25,155 bases of DNA, taken from positions 1 to 25,155 of the IMG/VR virus record IMGVR_UViG_3300042434_000001; one strand, given 5' to 3'. Under the pieces are notes generated by a model. The model worked only from the letters and a program-made list of their open reading frames with translations. It made no database searches and had not been told where the DNA came from. Source of the stretch: a virus. This document shows positions 15,550 to 23,441 of this stretch, in pieces (within the stretch, counting starts at the first letter, position 1; each line of letters begins with the position of its first letter). The translations under genes and the position numbers were made by a program.

Positions 15550-16530
15550 TTAGGTCTGAATTGTTGAGTTCAAGTCATAGACAGCGCCATGAGCTTTCTC
15601 ATTCTTGATCTTCAAGCCCCACTCACACAAGAGCATACGCTTCTCGGCATCACCTGTCTTAGCCAGTTCAACTGTCTGGAAGGGACGCAGATAAGCAACT
15701 GATGCGTACTCAGGATCAAGCACAAAAACATCACGCTCACGTTGGAACCTGTTGGCAACAATGCTCACGTTTCCGAAGTCGCTGACATAAACATCTGCGG
15801 CCCCGATGATAGTTGAAGGCTTTGCGCCTGTAACATTGAAACGCTGACCAGCAATACCAGCCATCTTAGACAAGTTCTGCTTGTTAACAGGACCAGCCAT
15901 AACGATAGATGGGTTGCCACCTTCTGTCCACACCTTCTGAATTACGTCTTTCAGCAATGCTTCGCTGAATGAACGCAAGTTAGTAGTTGTAGCATCAGTA
16001 CGAGCTGCATCAGGGATAGTGGTGTATGAAGGATCAGAACCACCAGTACCTTCGCTAGTATTGGTCTTCAAGAAGGCCAACAAAGCGCCTGATTTACGGG
16101 CAGATGACGTAGAACCAGCGGCAGCGGCTTGGTTAGCCAACATTGTGGCCTCCATGTCACGCTTAATTTCCGCAGATTTTTTGGCCATTTGATAGCTCAA
16201 TTCTGAGCGACGACCTGCCTTGTCAACCGCTTCCAATGTACCAGCAATGATTACATCCTTACGGCTAATCTGGGTGTAGTTGCCCAAACGAACTGTAGCT
16301 GTAACTGCTGTGAAAGAGGTGATGTCATCGCCCTCGATCTGTGCATTAGTTGTGATTGCAGCGGCCAAATCATCAGTCTGCCACTCAAAGAAAGTGTTGG
16401 TGACGTTCTCACGGCCAACATTGCTCATAAATGGAGTCTCTTCTGGTGAGATCTGATAAATGACGTTTGAAAGATCTTCCCGTACACCCTTTGCGTCAAA
16501 GCGGGTGTAGGTGTTTGTAATAGCAGCCAT
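15550..16530 (-). CDS. Major capsid protein, SU10 type, 326 aa
   Basis: The sequence begins ITNTYTRFDAKGVREDLSNV and IYQISPEETPFMSNVGRENV, a hallmark of SU10-like (DUF5309) capsid proteins. Following regions WQTDDLAAAITTNAQIEG, RLGNYTQISRKDVIIAGTLE and RRSELSYQMAKKSAEIKRDM form the expected long spine-helix area; the C-terminal half contains SIVMAGPVNKQNLSKMAG and VYVSDFGNVSIVANRFQRER typical of the HK97-fold A and P domains. Length 326 is normal. AAGGAATTAAC precedes the ATG. The gene follows a scaffold gene and precedes a strong terminator, consistent with high expression. It builds the icosahedral head. Confidence 0.9.
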   Translation of the reverse strand: MAAITNTYTRFDAKGVREDLSNVIYQISPEETPFMSNVGRENVTNTFFEWQTDDLAAAITTNAQIEGDDITSFTAVTATVRLGNYTQISRKDVIIAGTLEAVDKAGRRSELSYQMAKKSAEIKRDMEATMLANQAAAAGSTSSARKSGALLAFLKTNTSEGTGGSDPSYTTIPDAARTDATTTNLRSFSEALLKDVIQKVWTEGGNPSIVMAGPVNKQNLSKMAGIAGQRFNVTGAKPSTIIGAADVYVSDFGNVSIVANRFQRERDVFVLDPEYASVAYLRPFQTVELAKTGDAEKRMLLCEWGLKIKNEKAHGAVYDLNSTIQT

Positions 16531-16539
16531 GTTAATTCC

Positions 16540-17526
16540 TTAAATAAATTTCTCGAAAAGGGATGCGGCATCTCTGACGCTTCCAGTTTGTGCAAGACGC
16601 TTTTTTGCGTTATTTAAATCACTAGACTTAGAACTCACGCTACCTGCTGAACCAGGAGTAACCATCTTCGGGGCTTTTTTAATCTTCGCTTGGAATTCTG
16701 GACGCTTACTCATCATCTGGTCATATTTCCACGCTTTGTGAAGCGCCAATAATGCCCGTGAATCCGTAATCGTATTCAGTTCCTGCTCTGAAAAGCCCAA
16801 ATTCTGACCATACTCCAACAAAGCTTTGCCTTCTGCTTTGGCTTTTTCGGGAGAACTCCACTCTGGAATTTTCTCTTTCAACCGAGCAACCTCGGCAACC
16901 ATAGTTTGCTGCATAAACTTTTGCAGTTCAGCTTGTTGCACTTGTTTAAGTCTCTCTTGCTCTGCTTGAACCGCATATTTCTGTTGGTTTCTCCTCTGAT
17001 GAGATGTCCATTGACGGGCATATTCAGTAGGATCTTCAACTTCTAAACGATTCCAATCAGGCTCTGGAGGCTCAAACTCCTGCAATTTCTGCTGTAATTG
17101 TCCTAATATCTGAGAGTATTGTTCACGCTCTCCACGTACTTGCTGAAACTCAGACTCGACTAATTTGCGCTCTTCTGCCAGTTTCTGCGTTTTCCGTGTG
17201 TAGTCAGCTTCACGTTGGTAGCCTCGGATAAGTTCATCCTTTGGGACTTCGATTTCTTTGCCATCAACTTTGACAACAAACTTCTCATCCCTAGGAGCTT
17301 CTTCTTCGCCTTCCTCTTCTTCGCCTTCTACTTCCTCGGAAGATTCCTCTGTTTCATCTTGCGTCTCCGCAGATTCCACTTCCTCAGACTCAGATTCGGA
17401 TTGCTCCTCCTCTGGTTGCGCCTCTGCACCAGTGTCAACACCCTCTTGGCTGTCTAGCATGGAAGCAAAGCTTTGCGCTGCTTGGTTTACTGTAATCGAA
17501 CCGACTGCGTTTGCGTTATCGGACAT
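16540..17526 (-). CDS. Capsid scaffolding protein, 328 aa
   Basis: Residues about 30-80 are extremely acidic (runs of Glu with Ser and Thr), then KFVVKVDGKEIEVPKDELIR (about 83-102) forms a small beta-helix unit. Residues about 105-215 are a long coiled coil rich in Gln, Glu, Lys and Arg, and the C-terminal part (about 285-328) is basic (KIKKAPKMVTPG, NNAKKRLAQTGSVRDAASLF). Acidic N-terminus, long coiled coil and basic C-terminal coat-binding helix directly upstream of the capsid gene are the normal features of podovirus scaffolds. It would direct procapsid assembly and then leave. AGAGGTAAAT precedes the ATG. Confidence 0.85.
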   Translation of the reverse strand: MSDNANAVGSITVNQAAQSFASMLDSQEGVDTGAEAQPEEEQSESESEEVESAETQDETEESSEEVEGEEEEGEEEAPRDEKFVVKVDGKEIEVPKDELIRGYQREADYTRKTQKLAEERKLVESEFQQVRGEREQYSQILGQLQQKLQEFEPPEPDWNRLEVEDPTEYARQWTSHQRRNQQKYAVQAEQERLKQVQQAELQKFMQQTMVAEVARLKEKIPEWSSPEKAKAEGKALLEYGQNLGFSEQELNTITDSRALLALHKAWKYDQMMSKRPEFQAKIKKAPKMVTPGSAGSVSSKSSDLNNAKKRLAQTGSVRDAASLFEKFI

Positions 17527-17547
17527 ATTTACCTCTTAGTTTAACAA

Positions 17548-17820
17548 TCATTTGTTTGGGGGTCTTCCCCGTCTACGAACAAGGGCAACTTCTGCCATCT
17601 TGCCTGTATCCATAACAGAGCGTAGTTTTGCTCTCAGAATATCAACTGTTGTCAGAAGCAAGTAAGCTTGCTCTCTAACTGGTCCTTCCATAAGTTTGGA
17701 AGAACGAATCTCACGATAACAATCATCTTCTATTCGTTTAAGCATCTCATTGAGAAGTTCATCCTCAAGAAGTAACTTTGCTCTGTCTCCTCTTGCGAGG
17801 TTAATTTCTAGATCGTCCAT
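17548..17820 (-). CDS. Small charged protein between portal and scaffold, 90 aa
   Basis: A mostly helical, charged protein (LEINLARGDRAKLLLEDELL, KRIEDDCYREIRSSKLMEG, YLLLTTVDILRAKLRSVMDT) with a basic tail VRRRGRPPNK resembling an AT-hook core (RGRP). The ATG directly follows the portal stop codon (no gap). Small helical proteins at this position occur in many similar phages; a role in portal or scaffold assembly, or DNA contact through the RGRP tail, is possible but not shown. Confidence 0.8.
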   Translation of the reverse strand: MDDLEINLARGDRAKLLLEDELLNEMLKRIEDDCYREIRSSKLMEGPVREQAYLLLTTVDILRAKLRSVMDTGKMAEVALVRRRGRPPNK

Positions 17821-19968
17821 TTACATCATTGGTTGGGGCTGTTGAGGTACTTGGCTCATTGCAGCTTGTTGACGGATTAATTCTCGGTCTTTATTCATTG
17901 CGGCTTCTATTTCCGCACTTTGAATTTGTACACCATATTTCAATTCTAGCTCATATCTACGCAAAATACCATCTTGTTCAATACGATCTCGCTCACGATC
18001 ATCAGACATAATCATTTTTTCACGATCTAATTGCAATTCTGCGGCTTTCTTTTGAATATCCGCTTGAATAGATTGTGCCTGTACTTGAGCCAACATCTCC
18101 TCTGGAGTAAGCTTTGGCTCTGGAGGTGGTGGCAACTGGAAGTCAACAGGTAATTGGTTAAAGTAATTCTGTGAATCCTTAATACCCGCCAACTGAAGCA
18201 TCTTGGTTAATGTGTTTGTATACTGTGGTAAAGAAACAACAGGGTTATTAACACCAGTTTCTTTAATCAGCATTTCTTGACGCAGTGCGACTTGATTCAA
18301 GATATTGATTCGGTCTTCAAGAGTGCCATCACCTACGCCAACATTAACAATGACATCCATATTGGCATCCCAAGAACGTGGGTCAATAGGCACAAATGTA
18401 TTACGCAAACGAATCATTCGGGCTTTATCTTGGTTCTCAATAACGAGTTTCAAGATACCAGTAAATAGTTTACGCAAACCAGTTTCAGCAAAGATACGGG
18501 CAATCATCTCAATGTGCTGATGGGCGGCATTAACAGTTGCAGATACTGCGGCTTTGGTAGTGCTTTGTAAAGCATCTGCATCTAGCCCTGCTGCGGCCTT
18601 AGAAATGCCTGTACGGGTCTGTTTAATGTCATCCAAGTAGTCAAGCATAGGGAATGCGGCCTGACCAACAAATGGAGTTGTAAAGGGTTGCACCATGCCT
18701 GGCGCTCTCATGCGAATAACAGCACCAACTTCTGTATTAAGCACATCTTCCATGTTGGCCTGTCCCTCAACGATGGCTGTGCGAGGGTGAATGGATTGAG
18801 CCAAAGAATCTAAGATGCCACGTTGGACATTGGACTTGATACGCTGAATATCCATGACCACATCAGCAGGACACATACCAAAAAAGGTATGGGGTTCTGG
18901 GTCTGGGCAGAAGGCGGCAAACTGTCTGTCATCAACAATTTCGTTTCGCAGAACTTTATTGCCAGTACCTACTGTGCAAATTCTACGCATCTCAGCAATG
19001 CCATCGCCATCAAAGTCTACCTTTAAGTAGCCTTCAATGTAGAGAACACTCTTGCTTGATGGATCACCATTGTTTGCAGTACTGATAACAGCAAATGGGT
19101 TACGGGCTATGTACTCTTCGTTGTTGTCAAAGTCATTCCCATTACCTGCAACCTCAACCATTTCATCATAGTCATAACCCATTGCGACTAGATCGGAAAC
19201 AGTCTTCATTGTGCGGTGGCCAACAAAGGTAGCCTCTTCAACCGACTTTGCTCTGCGGTCAATCAGGAACTCTTCTGGGGGTAGAGCCTCAATCTTTACC
19301 TTGCCTGACTTGATTCTGCGCTTGATCTCCACATCGTACATCATGGGTGGTGGAGTCATAATGCCTTGGGCATCGTTCATTGGCTGAGTGCCAGGTACTG
19401 GATACTCACGCACCGCAGAAATCTCAATGTTTGGGTCTTGAGTTAAGAACATCATTGTCTGCTCATCAAGCATAGAGAATGATTCTGCTTTAACTTCTAC
19501 AGACTCATCCCACCAATACTTCACGATACCAACTTTGCGTACCAAAGCATCTTTGAATGCCGAGTGAAGAATCTTAAAGCCTTGGTTATCACGCTTGAAA
19601 ATAAAGTCCACATAGTCTGTAGCTTGTTCAGCAGACTGTACATCTTCTGGTCCTTGGGGGGCAAACTCAACCACACGCTCTGGACCAAAGAAAATACGCA
19701 TCAGGCTTGGCAATATGCCTTGCACAGTATCACGTACATCCATTGATACTACTTGTGAACGGCCTTCTTCTTCATCACCAAAGGGTTGGCCATAATAGTA
19801 TTCAGTAGCCAACGCACGATTGCCACCAATGTCATCATCTATGAAAGAAATGGCATCATTAATTTCAGCAGAGATAACGCCTTGAAGTTGCTCTTCTGAC
19901 ATTACCTCATCTTCTTGCATCTCGCCCTGCAAGGTTTCGGCCATCAACATTGGGTTTTCTTGTTTCAT
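17821..19968 (-). CDS. Portal protein, P22/SU10 type, 715 aa
   Basis: The N-terminal region carries the usual portal signature: DAISFIDDDIGGNRALATEY, YYGQPFGDEEEGRSQVVSMD and RDTVQGILPSLMRIFFGPER, followed by EQATDYVDFIFKRDNQGFK (about 115-135) and IVKYWWDES. The mid part includes LPPEEFLIDRRAKSVEEATF and the wing and stem region with HIEMIARIFAETGLRKLFTG. The C-terminal 110 residues are a Gln/Glu/Lys/Arg-rich helix (MLAQVQAQSIQADIQKKAAE) that can form the barrel. Length 715 matches P22 (about 725). TAAGGAATAAAA precedes the ATG. It forms the dodecameric DNA entry ring and docks the terminase and adaptor. Confidence 0.92.
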   Translation of the reverse strand: MKQENPMLMAETLQGEMQEDEVMSEEQLQGVISAEINDAISFIDDDIGGNRALATEYYYGQPFGDEEEGRSQVVSMDVRDTVQGILPSLMRIFFGPERVVEFAPQGPEDVQSAEQATDYVDFIFKRDNQGFKILHSAFKDALVRKVGIVKYWWDESVEVKAESFSMLDEQTMMFLTQDPNIEISAVREYPVPGTQPMNDAQGIMTPPPMMYDVEIKRRIKSGKVKIEALPPEEFLIDRRAKSVEEATFVGHRTMKTVSDLVAMGYDYDEMVEVAGNGNDFDNNEEYIARNPFAVISTANNGDPSSKSVLYIEGYLKVDFDGDGIAEMRRICTVGTGNKVLRNEIVDDRQFAAFCPDPEPHTFFGMCPADVVMDIQRIKSNVQRGILDSLAQSIHPRTAIVEGQANMEDVLNTEVGAVIRMRAPGMVQPFTTPFVGQAAFPMLDYLDDIKQTRTGISKAAAGLDADALQSTTKAAVSATVNAAHQHIEMIARIFAETGLRKLFTGILKLVIENQDKARMIRLRNTFVPIDPRSWDANMDVIVNVGVGDGTLEDRINILNQVALRQEMLIKETGVNNPVVSLPQYTNTLTKMLQLAGIKDSQNYFNQLPVDFQLPPPPEPKLTPEEMLAQVQAQSIQADIQKKAAELQLDREKMIMSDDRERDRIEQDGILRRYELELKYGVQIQSAEIEAAMNKDRELIRQQAAMSQVPQQPQPMM

Positions 19969-19977
19969 TTTTATTCC

Positions 19978-20385
19978 TTATCGTGAGCCAATGTAGGGAA
20001 GAAGTCCCTGTGATGCACCACCATAACTTTGGAGTAGTGATGGGATGCCACCCATGTAGTTATTAGCCATACCGCCACCACCCATACGCATTTGAGGAGC
20101 AGACATCATTTGCTCATCTTGTTGACCTTGGGGGCTAAATGCGTACTTATATGCGCCTGACAACATATCGCCAGATGTAGAGTTGGGATTAATAAATGTA
20201 TTAAAAGCATTCATAGAAGGGGCAATAGCTTGATTTCCCATCCCACCAATGGTGCTTCCCAAACCTTCCATAGCAGTAGGTGGAGCCATGCCACCAGAGG
20301 CAACCGCCTCAGACATACCACTACCAGCAACTGCTTCAGTAGCAGCAGGTAAAAACGATTCCATTAGTGCAGCTAGGAAATTCAT
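19978..20385 (-). CDS. Met/Gly-rich phage hypothetical protein, 135 aa
   Basis: The N-terminus (NFLAALMESFLPAATEAVAG) is an amphipathic helix, then the chain is low-complexity with many Gly, Met, Ala and Gln (GLGSTIGGMGNQAIAPSMNA, MRMGGGGMANNYMGGIP). No domain is recognised. The ATG overlaps the stop of the Cys-rich gene by 4 nt (ATGA) and the gene ends 10 nt before the portal. Composition resembles flexible internal head proteins or disordered virion components. Frame is supported by coupling to both neighbours. Confidence 0.7.
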   Translation of the reverse strand: MNFLAALMESFLPAATEAVAGSGMSEAVASGGMAPPTAMEGLGSTIGGMGNQAIAPSMNAFNTFINPNSTSGDMLSGAYKYAFSPQGQQDEQMMSAPQMRMGGGGMANNYMGGIPSLLQSYGGASQGLLPYIGSR

Positions 20386-20831
20386 TGCTCTTCCTCTTCC
20401 ATGTCGTATTCTGTCTTGGCCATCATCAACATATTTTGCTGATTCTTGGTCATCTTCTTAGTGATAGGGCCACCAGATAGCCATGCTGAACAGGTACGCT
20501 CACCTGCACACTTAAAGTCAAATAGTTCACAATAACCAAGATTTGCCGCACCCTGTACATCTTTGGCATAGCCATCAGTCTCTTCATCAATACCTTTTAG
20601 GATGCAATCTAGCATCTCAGGGGTTTGGATAAAGGCAGCGCAATTACCACAACGCATCTCTTGGACTTCATCAATAGATACTGACCACATATCAGCAAGG
20701 TTCTGCCAGTACTCTTCGTTATCTTCTTCTGGGTTAGCAGGACCATAGTCAACATTCTTGATCGCCCAATTACGATTCTTTAAGTTGAACTTAATGTCAT
20801 AGGTAGCAATAGGGCAGTTCATAGTTACCAT
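20382..20831 (-). CDS. Cys-rich, probably metal- or Fe-S-binding protein, 149 aa
   Basis: Six Cys fall in the middle of the protein: C61 and C64 (RCGNCAAF), C76, then C101, C108 and C114 in YCELFDFKCAGERTCSAW. The spacing CxxC plus later Cys and a conserved Trp is suggestive of a zinc site or an iron-sulfur site as in high-potential iron-sulfur proteins; either is inference. The C-terminus is Met/Lys/Glu-rich. Two candidate starts exist (MVTM): the first has AAGG just upstream and overlaps the previous gene by 7 nt, the second ATG is codon 4. Similar Cys-rich proteins occur between terminase and portal in related phage genomes. Function unknown. Confidence 0.8.
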   Translation of the reverse strand: MVTMNCPIATYDIKFNLKNRNWAIKNVDYGPANPEEDNEEYWQNLADMWSVSIDEVQEMRCGNCAAFIQTPEMLDCILKGIDEETDGYAKDVQGAANLGYCELFDFKCAGERTCSAWLSGGPITKKMTKNQQNMLMMAKTEYDMEEEEQ

Positions 20832-21076
20832 TTAACCTTGTTTGCCCAGAACGCTGCACTCATCTTGCCTTTGGCAATATTCTGAGCATGACGGGCTTTA
20901 AATGCTTCGTTTCTTTTAGATCCATCAGGACTACCAGAAACACCTTGTTGGCCAAAGCGAATTAACTTTACTTCGTCACCAGACTTAGCCAATACAGCAT
21001 GGCTTTTCTTTGGGTGGTTAGGAGTTTTCTTTGGCTTGTTGTAGCCAGAGAACTCTTCTGAACCACGCTTAATCAT
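20825..21076 (-). CDS. Conserved small basic phage protein, 83 aa
   Basis: The sequence contains FSGYNKPKKTPNHPKKSHAV, VKLIRFGQQGVSGSPDGSKR and FKARHAQNIAKGKMSAAFWA, ending NKVKW. This combination (YNKPKxTPxHPxKSH, IRFGQQGV, FKARHAxNIxKGKMSAAxWANKVKW) is a conserved signature of a widely distributed small phage protein of unknown function, often near terminase and portal genes; I recall it as DUF5872-like but cannot confirm. It is strongly basic, which would suit nucleic acid contact. The ATG overlaps the TGA of the 48-aa gene by 4 nt. Possible role in packaging. Confidence 0.85.
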   Translation of the reverse strand: MIKRGSEEFSGYNKPKKTPNHPKKSHAVLAKSGDEVKLIRFGQQGVSGSPDGSKRNEAFKARHAQNIAKGKMSAAFWANKVKW

Positions 21077-21219
21077 TTCTTTTTAGCAGTCTTAGCCGCT
21101 TGCTTAAAGTCTTTAGCAGTAGGAGCGCCTTTAGTGCCAGGCTTTCGCATCTTCTCTTTAGAGCCAGCCTTGATACGTTCTTGTTTGGCATTGATATTGG
21201 CATAAAGTCCAGCTTTCAT
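21073..21219 (-). CDS. Very basic small phage protein, 48 aa
   Basis: A 48-codon ORF from ATG (21217-21219) to TGA (21073-21075). The product is MKAGLYANINAKQERIKAGS followed by KEKMRKPGTKGAPTAKDFKQ and AAKTAKKK: 13 Lys and 2 Arg in 48 residues. Both ends overlap neighbours by 4 nt (ATGA), strong evidence for a coupled gene. The GLYANI...KPGxKGAPTAKxFKQ pattern is one I have seen repeatedly in uncultured phage genomes beside DUF6496-type genes. A DNA-condensing or ribonucleoprotein role is plausible from charge only. Confidence 0.8.
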   Translation of the reverse strand: MKAGLYANINAKQERIKAGSKEKMRKPGTKGAPTAKDFKQAAKTAKKK

Positions 21220-21401
21220 TTCTTGCTCCGATTAGTTGCAGTTCTACCACCACGTTTGGGCATAGAACGGGACTCGCTCATTGCGATAGCGACAGCTTGG
21301 TCACGGGATTTAACCTTGTCACCAGAAGAAGACTTGAGCTTGCCACGCTTGTATTCGCCCATTACCTTGCCAATTTTCTTGGCGGCTTCATCCATTTTCA
21401 T
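21216..21401 (-). CDS. DUF6496-type small basic protein, 61 aa
   Basis: I choose the ATG at 21399-21401 (MKMDEAAKKIGKVMGEYKRG) because GGAGATTCCT precedes it; the longer frame uses TTG inside that Shine-Dalgarno. The body (EYKRGKLKSSSGDKVKSRDQ, AVAIAMSESR) matches the DUF6496 pattern KVMxEYKxGxLxSxSGxKVxxRxQAIAIAxSEAR, ending in a basic tail (PKRGGRTATNRSKK). The family is common in phages and also in bacterial genomes, and its function is unknown. It is the first gene after the terminase terminator and begins a chain of coupled small genes leading to the portal. Confidence 0.85.
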   Translation of the reverse strand: MKMDEAAKKIGKVMGEYKRGKLKSSSGDKVKSRDQAVAIAMSESRSMPKRGGRTATNRSKK

Positions 21402-21426
21402 AGGAATCTCCAATATAGGTTGCGAG

Positions 21427-21435
21427 ATATTACCA
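21427..21435 (-). promoter_or_regulatory. Possible extended -10 promoter for the head-gene transcript
   Basis: Directly after the terminator U-tract the minus strand reads TGGTAATAT, an extended -10 like element about 20 nt before the Shine-Dalgarno region of the 61-aa gene. No -35 match is visible at normal spacing. It would restart transcription after the terminase terminator. Confidence 0.25.
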
Positions 21436-21440
21436 TAAAT

Positions 21441-21472
21441 AAAAAAAAGAGCTACTTTTTTAGGGTAGCTCT
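21441..21472 (-). terminator. Intrinsic terminator after terminase large subunit
   Basis: Minus strand: 8-bp perfect stem AGAGCTAC / GTAGCTCT (21465-21472 and 21448-21455) with a 9-nt loop CCTAAAAAA, followed by a run of seven or more T. It lies 17 nt after the terminase stop, so it should separate the terminase unit from the head genes. Confidence 0.9.
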
Positions 21473-21488
21473 AAAATGGCAACGGCAA

Positions 21489-22886
21489 TCAGACCAATCC
21501 TCGGATCAACCTTTTAATCGGTTTACCCCAAGATAGATTAGATCCCCATGAGATGGTGGCGGCATCTGAGGCAAATGTCAAGACAAAAGCATCAGCCATA
21601 TCAGGAGATTTCAATCCCCGTCTACGAATATCATCCTTAGATTCAATTTTTATCTTGCCGTTAGAGGTAAAGGTGTACCTAACAGTGGCTAGTTCAGCAA
21701 TGAAATCCTCATTGTTAGGTATCTTGCAGTCACGTTTTTCTAGCCAAGCCTTGGTTTTATGCCAGAGTTCTGCTCTCAGGTTTAAATACGTCCCACCCAT
21801 AGCGGGGCTTTCGGATACGTTAATTCCCCGACATGGCAGTTTTAGTTCTCTGAGTCGGTCAACAACACCCGCACCGAGTCCGATAGAGTCAACCAGAATC
21901 TCTGCGGGTCTACTCTTGTGGTCACAGGCTTCGTATTGGGCGACTACTGCACCTGTTAACTGCATCAGATCCAAGTTCCTCCACCTCTCAAGAGTGTGTA
22001 CAACATTAGACTGACGTTTACATAGAACTGAAGAATCGGAGCCAAAACGAGCCACATCGAGTCCCCAAATGATCGGAGCGTCTTCATAAGCTCTTGTATC
22101 CCTGTGTTTAGCAGACTCAAGTAACTCCATAGGAATAATCGTGTCATCATCGCTCCTTGGAAACTCACCCAGAACCCTGATCCGATAGGCGTTACTTTCC
22201 TCGCCATAGCGGGATTTCATGTCTTCTACGTACTCTTTACTCACCCGAGTAGAGTCAATACAGGATACTCTCTTAGTCCACCACTCATCCTTTAGTCGAT
22301 TATGCGTATCAAAGAAGAAGCCAGAAGACCTAACTGGATTGCCTAACAGGATGGTCAAAGCATTATGGCCAGACATAGAACCCGCAGCAGCCTCGAATAC
22401 TGCCTCTGGAACACCAGAAGCCTCATCTGCAACCAACATGACGTTCTCGGAGTGGACACCTTGTAGGGCTTCGGGTTGTTCAGCACGAGATGTTCGGGCA
22501 GAGATAAACGCCTCGGTAGCGGAAGCCTTGAGTTCTATCCTCTCTTGTTTGACATCAAGCAAGTCTTGGATAGGTTTGGGTAGTTCTTTAACCCACCTCT
22601 TTAGTTCGGCAAACAAAGCGTCATACAGTTGGGCAGAAGTAGGGGCAGTAACTACGACCTTAACTGGATACCTGGTCAACAGGAACCATAGCATTGCCCA
22701 AGAAGCTGTTGTGGATTTACCCACCCCGTGACCAGACCTGATTGAAATCTTGCGTTCACCAGAGGCTACAGCATTAAGGAAGTCTTGTTGCCAATCATCA
22801 GGCTCTACTCCTAAGACCTCTTTGACAAACAGAACAGGGTCATTCCTGTACAGGGTAATGAACTGTATGAAGGGGTTATTAGCCAT
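21489..22886 (-). CDS. terL: Terminase large subunit, 465 aa
   Basis: The packaging motor ATPase and nuclease. ATPase: an adenine-contact-like DDWQQDFL (30-37), Walker A SGHGVGKST (51-59), VVVTAPT (77-83), Walker B VMLVADE (149-155) with catalytic Glu 155, and coupling motif TILLGNP (178-184). Nuclease: an RNase-H-like fold with Asp 277 in IIWGLDVARFG, a second acid in ILVDSIGLGAGVVDRL (about 333-348), and a third in SPDMADAFVLTF near the C-terminus. Length 465 is normal. It overlaps the small subunit gene by 8 nt, so the two are coupled. It docks on the portal and cuts the concatemer. Confidence 0.95.
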   Translation of the reverse strand: MANNPFIQFITLYRNDPVLFVKEVLGVEPDDWQQDFLNAVASGERKISIRSGHGVGKSTTASWAMLWFLLTRYPVKVVVTAPTSAQLYDALFAELKRWVKELPKPIQDLLDVKQERIELKASATEAFISARTSRAEQPEALQGVHSENVMLVADEASGVPEAVFEAAAGSMSGHNALTILLGNPVRSSGFFFDTHNRLKDEWWTKRVSCIDSTRVSKEYVEDMKSRYGEESNAYRIRVLGEFPRSDDDTIIPMELLESAKHRDTRAYEDAPIIWGLDVARFGSDSSVLCKRQSNVVHTLERWRNLDLMQLTGAVVAQYEACDHKSRPAEILVDSIGLGAGVVDRLRELKLPCRGINVSESPAMGGTYLNLRAELWHKTKAWLEKRDCKIPNNEDFIAELATVRYTFTSNGKIKIESKDDIRRRGLKSPDMADAFVLTFASDAATISWGSNLSWGKPIKRLIRGLV

Positions 22887-23328
22887 TGTTTTCCAAAGTT
22901 GTCACCACTTCAGCCTTACCCATATGCTTTAAAGCTTGTAGGTGTAGATCACCCAAAGAGATATTGACTTGGGTTTTAGCAGTGTCTCCGTAGTTCTCAG
23001 GGTCAAGCTTGGAGGCCATCCACTTACGAGTATCGACTTGGAGTCTGGCTTTGTTAACTCCACTGTTAGAAGTCTCATCAGCCTCATCCGCAATCTCTAG
23101 AGCCTCTTCTGCCAGTTTCTCAGCCTTTAGCTTCCTAGCAGCAAGTACTGCATCTCTACGCTCATCAGTATGGTTTATCCAGAAAGAAAGCATGGGCCTA
23201 GAACACTCTATGAACTCTGCCAAGCGTCCTATGGTCATTCCTTGAGAGATATGTGCGGTAACGAACTCTATCCCTCCTAGTTCCTCTATCTTCTTCTCCA
23301 ACGCTCTCCTCATAGGAAATCCAGCCAT
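22879..23328 (-). CDS. terS: Terminase small subunit, 149 aa
   Basis: The N-terminus has a helix-turn-helix-like region (ISQGMTIGRLAEFIECSRPM, LSFWINH, about 28-54) for pac/cos DNA recognition. The middle (ARKLKAEKLAEEALEIADEA) is a helical oligomerisation segment, and VNKARLQVDTRKWMASKLDP plus ENYGD is a signature of many phage small terminases. The C-terminal part likely binds the large subunit. CAAGGAGAAGATATG gives a strong start at 23328. It is the first gene of the minus-strand late region and opens directly onto the divergent intergenic region. Confidence 0.88.
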   Translation of the reverse strand: MAGFPMRRALEKKIEELGGIEFVTAHISQGMTIGRLAEFIECSRPMLSFWINHTDERRDAVLAARKLKAEKLAEEALEIADEADETSNSGVNKARLQVDTRKWMASKLDPENYGDTAKTQVNISLGDLHLQALKHMGKAEVVTTLENNG

Positions 23329-23441
23329 ATCTTCTCCTTGATTTAATGGTTACAAATTCTAAACTATAAAAAAATTTTTTGGAGGGTTATCTTTGTCCTG
23401 ATAGGGGGTGGGTGGGGGTCTGTTGATTGAAGGGTATGTTG

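Noticed and set aside
22219-22731. A 170-aa plus-strand frame inside the terminase gene
   Set aside because: It is antisense to well-supported terminase ATPase coding sequence, has no ribosome site and reads as low-quality Ser-rich protein.
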